From JACCTH01 sp035281645 (GTDB lineage Bacteria > Actinomycetota > Acidimicrobiia > Spongiisociales > ZC4RG35): a stretch of DNA of 64,000 nt. A program made the translations under genes and the position numbers. This document shows, piece after piece, positions 58,053 through 64,000 of the stretch. A model generated the notes under the pieces. The model did no database searches and was not told where the DNA came from. It saw only the letters and a program-made list of their open reading frames with translations. The stretch is taken from positions 1 through 64,000 of the forward strand of contig DATEDN010000099.1 in assembly GCA_035281645.1 (NCBI GenBank), read 5' to 3'. Position 1 is the first letter of the stretch. Every line of letters starts with the position of its first letter.

Positions 58053-59179
58053 ATCTTTCCCGCCGAATCCTCTTGACGCTGGCCGCTCCCGTCGTGGCGC
58101 TGATCTTTGCCCTGGCGATGTCATCGGTAGTGTTGATCTTCTCGGGCAGCAACCCGATCGAGGCTTTTGCCGACATGGTTGGTCATGCCAGCCGCCTCGA
58201 GACCATGGTCGACATCCTCAATCGCGCCACCCCGCTCTACATCGCCGGAGTGGCGGTGGCGATCGGGTTCCGCATGAACCTTTTCAACATCGGCGTCGAA
58301 GGTCAGTATCTGCTGGCGGCGTTGGTGGCAGCCCACCTAGGCGCCCTGGTCAATCTGCCTGGTCCGCTTCGAATCCTCTTCATCCTGGTGGTGGCGATGG
58401 CCGTGGGAGGTGCCTACTCGGGATTCGCCGGAGTACTGAAGGTGACCCGCGGTATCAACGAAGTGATCTCCACGATCATGCTCAATGCGATCGCCATCAC
58501 CGGTTTGATTGCCTATCTAATTCGGGAATGGCAGGCCGGCGGTGGGATCCAGTCGGGAGTTGGGAGGGTGGGGACGACGCCCATCCCGGAATCAGGTCTG
58601 ATCCCCAACCTCAATTCGGTGCTCGAGTTCTTCACTCGTGAGATCCGACAGGGAAAGCAACTCACTGGTGTGCTCGTTGTCGCCATCCTGGTCGGCATTG
58701 GTTACCACGTGCTGGTCAACCGCACCCGGTTTGGCTTCGACCTTCGGGCTAGCGGTATCAATCCTTTCGCGGCCCAGGTGGGGGGAGTCCCCGCCAAACG
58801 GATGGTGGTCAGCGCCATGGTTCTCTCCGGAGCGGTGGCCGGGCTGGTGGGGATGGCCGAGATCAATCAGGTTGGATTTTTCCCCGCCAACCCGATCAAG
58901 GGTCTGGGGTTCACGGGGATCGCTACTGCTCTGCTGGGCCGTAATCACCCCGGAGGGATCATTTTGGCGGCCCTCATCTTTGCTTTTCTCGACGTCTCCT
59001 CCGGCGTCCTCCAGTTCACCGGCGCCGCCTCGCGGGAAATCGTCGTAATCATGCAAGGGGTCATCATCCTGGCCGCGGTCGTTGCCTATGAGGTGGCCAG
59101 CCGGGCCCGGGAGCGTCAGGAGGCGAAGTCGGCTGCCGAGGCTCTGGGAGACATCAAACCTTCGGAGGAAGCAGCGTGA
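58049..59179 (+). CDS. ABC transporter permease, nucleoside type (BPD_transp_2)
   Basis: The 376-residue polytopic membrane protein has about eight to nine hydrophobic helices and the family segments GFRMNLFNIGVEGQYLLAAL, GINEVISTIMLNAIAI and MAEINQVGFFPANPIKGLGF. It matches the YufP/NupP-like permease group that pairs with BMP binding proteins. GTG 58049 overlaps the ATPase stop by 4 nt, so expression is coupled. Confidence 0.92.
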   Translation: MNLSRRILLTLAAPVVALIFALAMSSVVLIFSGSNPIEAFADMVGHASRLETMVDILNRATPLYIAGVAVAIGFRMNLFNIGVEGQYLLAALVAAHLGALVNLPGPLRILFILVVAMAVGGAYSGFAGVLKVTRGINEVISTIMLNAIAITGLIAYLIREWQAGGGIQSGVGRVGTTPIPESGLIPNLNSVLEFFTREIRQGKQLTGVLVVAILVGIGYHVLVNRTRFGFDLRASGINPFAAQVGGVPAKRMVVSAMVLSGAVAGLVGMAEINQVGFFPANPIKGLGFTGIATALLGRNHPGGIILAALIFAFLDVSSGVLQFTGAASREIVVIMQGVIILAAVVAYEVASRARERQEAKSAAEALGDIKPSEEAA

Positions 59180-60429
59180 ACTGGGAAAAGGTTCCCGCTT
59201 GGCTGCGCTGGGCGCTCTACGCCGCCGTCGGAGTGCTGGTCCTCACCATCGTCCAACGCTTCGATGAAACCGAAAGTCTTACCGCGGCCGGGTCTTCGCA
59301 GTCGATGCTGCGCTGGGCAGTCCCGATCCTCCTCGCCGGACTCGGCGGACTCTTCTCGGAGCGAGCGGGTGTTATCAATATCGGTCTCGAAGGCATGATG
59401 ATCCTCGGCACCTGGTTCGGTGCGTGGGGGGCGGTGGTATACGGACCCTGGTGGGGGATCGTGTTGGCGGTGGCGGCGGGGGCCGTGGGCGGCTTGCTTC
59501 ATGCCATCGCCACAGTCACTTTCGGCGTCGACCACGTCATCTCGGGTGTGGCGATCAACATTCTCGCCCCGGGCATCACCCGCTTCCTCTCCTCTGAGAT
59601 CCTGACAACTCTCCCCGGTGGCTCCATCACCCAATCTCCCAGGGTTCCCGGCGTCGGCACGTTCACCCTGCCCATCCTTGGCGGGGGCAGCATCGGCTCC
59701 TGGCAGAGCCCGGACTTCTTTGGCTGGTTGGCAGGTCAGGAGATTTTCCTCATCTCAGATTTGGCAAGCCTGGCCAAAGGCCTGGTTACGCGGATCTCCT
59801 GGGTATCGCTGATCGCGCTCTTGCTCGTGCCCTTCACCGCCTGGTTGCTCTGGCGCACCCGGTTCGGCCTCAGGCTCCGGATCTGCGGCGAGAGACCCCA
59901 AGCAGGTGAGGCACAGGGGATCAACGTATATCGCTTCAAATACATAGGCGTCGTCATCAGCGGAGCCCTCTCCGGCCTCGCCGGTGCCTTCATCGCCAGC
60001 CCCGAGCTCTCGGGGATCTACCTGGAGGGGCAGACGACGGGACGCGGCTTCATCGGCCTGGCAGCCCTGATATTCGGTAACTGGAAGCCATTCGGAGTTT
60101 TGGGTGGAGCACTTCTTTTCGGATATCCCTTCGGGATCGGGCTCCGCGATCTCGATGGCAGCGCCTCCCACTCGCTAATCCTGGTCAACGCCATCGGTCT
60201 GGCGGCGGTGGCGGTGTGGGCTGTCACCCGGGGGAAGCGAAGCGACGCGGTGCTGGCCTCGGTCCTTGGACTGGCGGCGGCGGCGTGGTACCTCACCTCT
60301 GACACCTTGCCGGACGTGTGGATCAATATCCTCCCCTTCGTCATCGTCTTGATCGTTCTGGTTTTCTTCGCCCAAAGGTTGAGGGCGCCGGCGGCGGACG
60401 GTCTTCGCTACCGCAAGGGTGAGAATTGA
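59176..60429 (+). CDS. ABC transporter permease, nucleoside type (second subunit)
   Basis: The 417-residue membrane protein contains LLAGLGGLFSERAGVINIGL, EGMMILGTWFGAW and GVDHVISGVAINILAPG, then FGLRLRICGERPQAGEAQGI and TTGRGFIGLAALIFGNWKPF, typical of YufQ/NupQ-like permeases. It forms the heterodimeric channel with the preceding gene. GTG 59176 overlaps the upstream stop (GTGA). The last ~80 residues add two or three extra helices. It is coupled to the P450 by a TTGA overlap. Confidence 0.92.
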   Translation: MNWEKVPAWLRWALYAAVGVLVLTIVQRFDETESLTAAGSSQSMLRWAVPILLAGLGGLFSERAGVINIGLEGMMILGTWFGAWGAVVYGPWWGIVLAVAAGAVGGLLHAIATVTFGVDHVISGVAINILAPGITRFLSSEILTTLPGGSITQSPRVPGVGTFTLPILGGGSIGSWQSPDFFGWLAGQEIFLISDLASLAKGLVTRISWVSLIALLLVPFTAWLLWRTRFGLRLRICGERPQAGEAQGINVYRFKYIGVVISGALSGLAGAFIASPELSGIYLEGQTTGRGFIGLAALIFGNWKPFGVLGGALLFGYPFGIGLRDLDGSASHSLILVNAIGLAAVAVWAVTRGKRSDAVLASVLGLAAAAWYLTSDTLPDVWINILPFVIVLIVLVFFAQRLRAPAADGLRYRKGEN

Positions 60430-61667
60430 TCGAAGGAAGGATCGACCGGGCGGACTTTGACCCCTATTCGAGCGCCTTCCAGCACAATCCCTATCCGATC
60501 TACTCCCGCCTACGGAACGAGCGCCCGGTCTTTTACGACCCCGACTGGGAGCTGACGTTTTTCACCCGCCATGCCGACGTGGCGGGGATGCTCAAGGATC
60601 GGCGGTTCGGGCGCGACATTCGGGGCGTCCCCGGCGATATCGACCCTCGGCTCTATTCCCGCAACTATCCCGATCATCTCCCGACGTGGAATCGATACAT
60701 CCGGGGGTCGTTCATCGACCTCGAACCACCCCGTCACACCCGCCTTCGGCGACTGGTGCAGTGGGCTTTTACCCGGCGGTCGACCGAGACCTATCGCTCT
60801 CGCCTCGAAGCAACGGCGGCGGCCGCAATCGAAACAGCCATCGAGCGGGGAGCGATGGAGGCCATCTCCGAATACGCCACCCCGATCCCGCTTGTCATGA
60901 TCGCCGACCTCCTCGGCATTCCCCAGTCCGAACAACCCCAGTTGGTCTCCTGGTCGCACGACATCGTCCGGGTCTTCGACCAGGGCTGTACCCCCGAGGA
61001 GGGTGCCCGGGCCGAAAAGGCCGTGATGGCCTTTGTGGAGTATGTTCGCCAGCTTCTCGCCGAGAGGAGGCGCAGCCCCGGCACCGATCTGGTCTCGTCG
61101 CTGATTGCGGCTGACTACGAAGGAGATCGCCTCGACGACGAGGAGCTAATCGCCACCTGCATTTTGACCCTCAACGCCGGCCACGAAGCCACCGTCCACG
61201 CCATCGGCAACGGGCTCCTGGCGCTCGCCTCCGATCCCGAGCAGTTCCAGCTGCTCCAGCGCGACCCTCTCGGGCTGGCGAGTCAAGCCACCGACGAGAT
61301 CTTGCGCTTCGACTCGCCTCTGCAGATGTTCGAACGCTGGGTCCTGACCGATCTCGACTGGTCGGGAAACGAACTCCAACACGGGACCAAGGTGGGACTC
61401 CTCTTCGGCTCCGCCAACCACGATGAATCGGTATTTTCCGAACCGGAGCGTCTCAACCTCCTTCGCACCGAGAATCCCCACGTCTCCTTTGGCGGCGGGG
61501 TTCATTACTGCGTGGGCGCTCCCTTGGCCAAGGTCGAGCTTGAAATTGCTTTCGCTTCTTTTGCCGCCCGAATCGCCAAATTCGAGCTGAGCGGAGAACC
61601 CGAGCGACTGCGCTCCCTGGTCTTTCGGGGCGTGCGCACCCTTCCCTTGGCCCTTAGCCCCCGGTAG
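60426..61667 (+). CDS. Cytochrome P450
   Basis: The 413-residue soluble bacterial P450 has the oxygen-activating I-helix ILTLNAGHEATVHAIG (A-G-x-E-[AT]), ExxR in ATDEILRFDSP and the heme-thiolate loop VSFGGGVHYCVGAPLAK (Cys). The N-terminus NPYPIYSRLRNERPVFYDP is typical of soluble class I enzymes. TTG 60426 overlaps the permease stop (TTGA) with AAGGGTGAG upstream, so it is the fifth gene of the importer operon. No ferredoxin or reductase is encoded nearby. It may oxidise the imported compound. Confidence 0.92.
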   Translation: MIEGRIDRADFDPYSSAFQHNPYPIYSRLRNERPVFYDPDWELTFFTRHADVAGMLKDRRFGRDIRGVPGDIDPRLYSRNYPDHLPTWNRYIRGSFIDLEPPRHTRLRRLVQWAFTRRSTETYRSRLEATAAAAIETAIERGAMEAISEYATPIPLVMIADLLGIPQSEQPQLVSWSHDIVRVFDQGCTPEEGARAEKAVMAFVEYVRQLLAERRRSPGTDLVSSLIAADYEGDRLDDEELIATCILTLNAGHEATVHAIGNGLLALASDPEQFQLLQRDPLGLASQATDEILRFDSPLQMFERWVLTDLDWSGNELQHGTKVGLLFGSANHDESVFSEPERLNLLRTENPHVSFGGGVHYCVGAPLAKVELEIAFASFAARIAKFELSGEPERLRSLVFRGVRTLPLALSPR

Positions 61668-62595
61668 TAGTCGTCGTGTCGGCCGACGTGGTGTTGGTGG
61701 TGGTCTCTGCCGGCCGGCCAACAACGGTGATCTCCTCGATGGCCAGTTCGTCAAACGGCTCCGTACCCTCCACCACTTCCGCCTGATAGACACTCTGGAC
61801 AGTGATGACGATGTAGTTGGCTCGAATCGTGGCGAAGTCGAAACCCTGTTCGCCCGGAGCGTCCTGCAGCTCCTGGGGAACCACAAAGGGGTTGCCTTCC
61901 GCCTCGATGGTGATGCCCTTGGCTCGGTAATTGCGCCGGAACCGGGTCTCATCCTCGAGATTGAGCCAGATGATCCTGGTCACCTCCATCGGCTGTGGGA
62001 AGGTAAGACGGATCTCGACTTCCTTCTCGCCTTCGGGCAGCTCGTTGTAGTTGACCTGGAACGAGCCGGCGTTGCCATCGATCAGGTTGGTACAAGAGAA
62101 ATCCCCACCGAGTCCCTCGGGAACACAGGAAGCCGTGAGAATGTCGAGTGGGGCGGGGTTCTCGATCTGCACTGCGCCGGCGGTAGTCGTGCTGGCGTCG
62201 GCTGCCAATGTCGTGGCTGTTGTCGCGTCGTCGCCGTTGATCAGGTTGATCAAGACTGCGATGATGACGACCAGGGCAATGAGGCCGAACAGCGCTCCCA
62301 GGGCGCGGACCCCGGCTGTGCTCTGGACGGCAGGCCGGGGTGCGGTTGGTAGCGGACCTTGGCGGAGCCGGGCACCACACTCCTCGCAGTGACGATTGGT
62401 CGAGGGGTTAGGGGCCCCGCAGGATGGACAGAGAGTGGGTTCGCCCCGCCGCGGTGGAGGCGGGCCTTCCTCCAGGTCGAACTCCTCGTACTCGTCCTCG
62501 TCTTTACCCAGGGTGTCTACCCAGCTCCCGCAGGTGGGACAGAACTCCTCGTCGACCACGGTCGCACCACAGTTGTCACACACATAACGGGCCAT
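61654..62595 (-). CDS. Zinc-ribbon membrane protein with discoidin-like domain
   Basis: The 313-residue protein has two N-terminal zinc ribbons (CDNCGATVVDEEFCPTCG and CPSCGAPNPSTNRHCEECG) separated by an acidic linker. One transmembrane helix follows (ALGALFGLIALVVIIAVLIN), then an external domain (about 165-295) resembling the NADase-type discoidin / glycan-binding fold: FSCTNLIDGNAGSFQVNY, VEIRLTFPQPMEVTRIIWLN and YRAKGITIEAEG. It ends in a Thr-rich tail. Function is unknown. ATG 62595 starts at the first zinc ribbon. Its 3' end overlaps the P450 by 14 nt. Confidence 0.82.
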   Translation of the reverse strand: MARYVCDNCGATVVDEEFCPTCGSWVDTLGKDEDEYEEFDLEEGPPPPRRGEPTLCPSCGAPNPSTNRHCEECGARLRQGPLPTAPRPAVQSTAGVRALGALFGLIALVVIIAVLINLINGDDATTATTLAADASTTTAGAVQIENPAPLDILTASCVPEGLGGDFSCTNLIDGNAGSFQVNYNELPEGEKEVEIRLTFPQPMEVTRIIWLNLEDETRFRRNYRAKGITIEAEGNPFVVPQELQDAPGEQGFDFATIRANYIVITVQSVYQAEVVEGTEPFDELAIEEITVVGRPAETTTNTTSADTTTTTGG

Positions 62596-62619
62596 TCGGG
62601 CCGGTATTGTGCCACGCAG

Positions 62620-62754
62620 ATGCTTTTTGCGGAGATCGCGGGCGGAGCCGACATCAGGCAAGCCGAGCCCTGGAACGCGTTCTCCGTTCTCGCGGCCCTC
62701 CTGCTCTTTGGAGCTATCGGTTACCTCGTCTGGAGAAGGGTTCGACGGCCCTAG
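62620..62754 (+). CDS. Possible small single-helix membrane protein
   Basis: The 44-residue reading frame begins MLFAEIAGGADI and has one hydrophobic helix, WNAFSVLAALLLFGAIGYLVW, followed by a basic tail, RRVRRP. It lies alone between the divergent zinc-ribbon gene and disA. Positive-inside topology and absence of overlap support it, but no Shine-Dalgarno is obvious. Confidence 0.4.
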   Translation: MLFAEIAGGADIRQAEPWNAFSVLAALLLFGAIGYLVWRRVRRP

Positions 62755-62780
62755 CCAGGGAGGCAGAAGGAAAGTCGTTG

Positions 62781-63860
62781 GTGATAGCCTCGGGGGGCAT
62801 GCACGACTCGGTCCTTCTCGAGGTGCTGTCGCGGCTGGCTCCGGGGACCCCTCTGCGGCAAGCGCTCGAGCGCATTATCCAGCAAGGCAACGGTGCCCTG
62901 GTCGTGCTGGGACATGATGAGCTGGTCGACGACACGAGCTCGGGCGGATTCTGGCTGCAAGGGGTCGGTTTCAGTCCCCCCCGATTGGCTGAGCTCGCAA
63001 AGATGGACGGAGGCATCGTTCTCGACGACACCTGGGATCGGATCCTGGCGGCCAACGTCCATTTCCTCCCCGATCCCGATTTACCCACCGACGAGACCGG
63101 CTCCCGCCACCGAACCGCCGAGCGCCTCGCCCGTCAGACCGGAAAGCCGGTGGTGTCGGTCTCCGAAGGCCGGCGTATGGCGACCCTTTTCCACGATGGA
63201 CGCAAGGTCGAGCTGGCCCGACCCACGGTCCAGGCGGCCAGGGCCAATCAGGATCTCCACACGCTGGAACGATTGCGGCGCCGGCTCGATGACTCCGACG
63301 AGAGGCTGATGCATCTCGAAATCACCGGGTTGGCGACCTTCCGCAACGTCGTTCATGTTCTGCAACAAGGTGAGTTGGTTCGACGAATCGGACGCCAGAT
63401 CGAGACGCAGACAGTGACCCTGGGAGGAGAAGCGCGGTTGATCGTGGTGCAGCTGACCGAGCTCACTCGCGGGATCGAACAGCTAGTCGCCTCGACCTTG
63501 ACTGATTACCTGGGGGGCCGTCGGGCCCGATTCGTGCCGGAGGCGACGGAAAGCCTGGCTCTGCTGAGCGACGAGGAGCTGGAGGACGCCACTCTCGTCG
63601 GTAAGGCCGTTGGATTCGGAGACCTCGACGAGCTGGCCCGGCCCCGCGGGGTGAGACTTCTCGCCAAAGTAGGCCGTTTGCCGGAAGCTACCCGTGAGAA
63701 TTTGCTGCGCCATTTCAAGACCGTGGAGCGACTCTTGGCGGCAACCACAGCCGAGCTTGAAGAGGTAGAAGGTATCGGCGACGCCCGGGCTTCGATGCTG
63801 CGCCGCTACTTCGATAGGTGGCGGACAGCCGCCGCCGCTTGGGATCCGGATCCGACCTGA
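62781..63860 (+). CDS. disA: DNA integrity scanning diadenylate cyclase DisA
   Basis: The roughly 359-residue enzyme makes c-di-AMP and scans DNA. The DAC domain has LAPGTPLRQALERII, GALVVLGHDE, LAKMDGGIVLDD and TGSRHRTAERLARQTG (RHR). A helical linker and a C-terminal helix-hairpin-helix region (ELEEVEGIGDARASMLRRYF) complete it. The family's D-G-A motif reads D-G-G here. GTG 62781 has AAGGAAA 7 nt upstream; ATG 62799 is the alternative. Length equals the usual ~357-360. Confidence 0.94.
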   Translation: MIASGGMHDSVLLEVLSRLAPGTPLRQALERIIQQGNGALVVLGHDELVDDTSSGGFWLQGVGFSPPRLAELAKMDGGIVLDDTWDRILAANVHFLPDPDLPTDETGSRHRTAERLARQTGKPVVSVSEGRRMATLFHDGRKVELARPTVQAARANQDLHTLERLRRRLDDSDERLMHLEITGLATFRNVVHVLQQGELVRRIGRQIETQTVTLGGEARLIVVQLTELTRGIEQLVASTLTDYLGGRRARFVPEATESLALLSDEELEDATLVGKAVGFGDLDELARPRGVRLLAKVGRLPEATRENLLRHFKTVERLLAATTAELEEVEGIGDARASMLRRYFDRWRTAAAAWDPDPT

Positions 63861-63864
63861 CGGG

Positions 63865-63870
63865 TACAAT
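63865..63870 (+). promoter_or_regulatory. -10 box just before the last gene
   Basis: TACAAT (5 of 6 to consensus) ends 9 nt before TTG 63880. Transcription would begin at about 63877-63880, giving a leaderless or nearly leaderless mRNA. A TTGGGA at 63839 is 20 nt upstream, slightly too far for a standard -35. Confidence 0.35.
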
Positions 63871-63879
63871 GCCCGTCCC

Positions 63880-64000
63880 TTGGCTGCAAAGAAAACCAAC
63901 CGCTCCCTAAAGCGCTCGACCGTCCCGGCCAAGAAGGCTCCCGCCAAGAAATCTGGGACGAAGAGCGGCACCGCCAAGAAAGCTGCCGCCAAGAAGGCAC
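63880..64000 (+). CDS. Lys/Ala-rich protein N-terminus (truncated by window end)
   Basis: From TTG 63880 the frame stays open to the window edge and reads AAKKTNRSLKRSTVPAKKAP, continuing with AKK and TAKK repeats. Such basic tails occur on actinobacterial HU/histone-like proteins and at the N-terminus of some DksA/TraR-type regulators. The visible 40 residues do not distinguish these. The downstream part is missing. Confidence 0.6.
   Translation, partial: MAAKKTNRSLKRSTVPAKKAPAKKSGTKSGTAKKAAAKKA

Noticed and set aside
1..64000. CRISPR array, prophage, insertion sequence or toxin-antitoxin module
   Set aside because: No regularly spaced direct repeats, transposase or integrase motifs, or paired small toxin/antitoxin genes were recognised on either strand.

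Overview
The window looks like chromosome from a high-GC actinobacterium, most likely an Acidimicrobiia-type lineage (inferred from gene content, not from a database match). Supporting signs are frequent GTG and TTG starts, many 4-nt ATGA/GTGA gene overlaps, a lysine-rich TopA tail, a SigR/RsrA-type (thiol stress) sigma/anti-sigma pair, a DUF2342 metalloprotease next to tilS-hpt-ftsH-folE-folP-folB-folK, and DisA.

Region A (about 1-20,600) is an accessory catabolic island. A creatinase-fold M24 protein, an HxlR regulator and a berberine-bridge flavoprotein are followed by a tightly packed minus-strand operon (13346 down to 4714). This operon holds eight genes with 4-nt overlaps at all seven junctions: Gfo/Idh/MocA dehydrogenase, 2-hydroxyacid dehydrogenase, creatininase-family amidohydrolase, cupin, a second Gfo/Idh/MocA dehydrogenase, a DHPON-hydrolase-like alpha/beta hydrolase, a CocE-type hydrolase and an FAD oxidoreductase. 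A ninth, similar hydrolase follows. Diverging from it are a solitary CoxL-like molybdenum hydroxylase and another hydrolase. A 3-hydroxyisobutyrate-dehydrogenase-like enzyme, a LacI regulator and a second CocE hydrolase close the island. Matching palindromes with a central CG lie in the shared promoter of the divergent operons and in front of lacI, which suggests one LacI regulon. The substrate is unknown; the enzyme set resembles those used on nitrogen heterocycles or cyclic amides.

Region B (20,600-37,900) is mainly housekeeping: DUF47/PiT phosphate uptake, an MrfA-like helicase, FtsH, PolX, an LCP-like lipoprotein, a histidine phosphatase, a methyltransferase, IspD, TopA, an MFS transporter, thymidylate kinase, DNA polymerase III delta' and tRNA-Thr(CGT).

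Region C (37,900-52,500) holds sigR-rsrA, then a long plus-strand array of DUF2342, tilS, hpt, ftsH, folE, folP, a phosphatase-like pseudoenzyme, folB, a FolK-methyltransferase fusion, a DUF2520 protein, panC, coaX and lysS. It thus combines folate and pantothenate/CoA synthesis. A degenerate GGDEF-like protein and a polyprenyl diphosphate synthase end the region.

Region D (52,500-64,000) contains clpC, a nucleoside-type BMP/ABC importer operon that ends in a cytochrome P450, a zinc-ribbon membrane protein, disA (c-di-AMP synthase) and the start of a lysine/alanine-rich protein cut by the window edge.

No CRISPR array, insertion sequence, rRNA or prophage was seen, and no gap above about 200 nt lacks an annotated feature. 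All functional assignments come from motif recognition by eye, without database searches.
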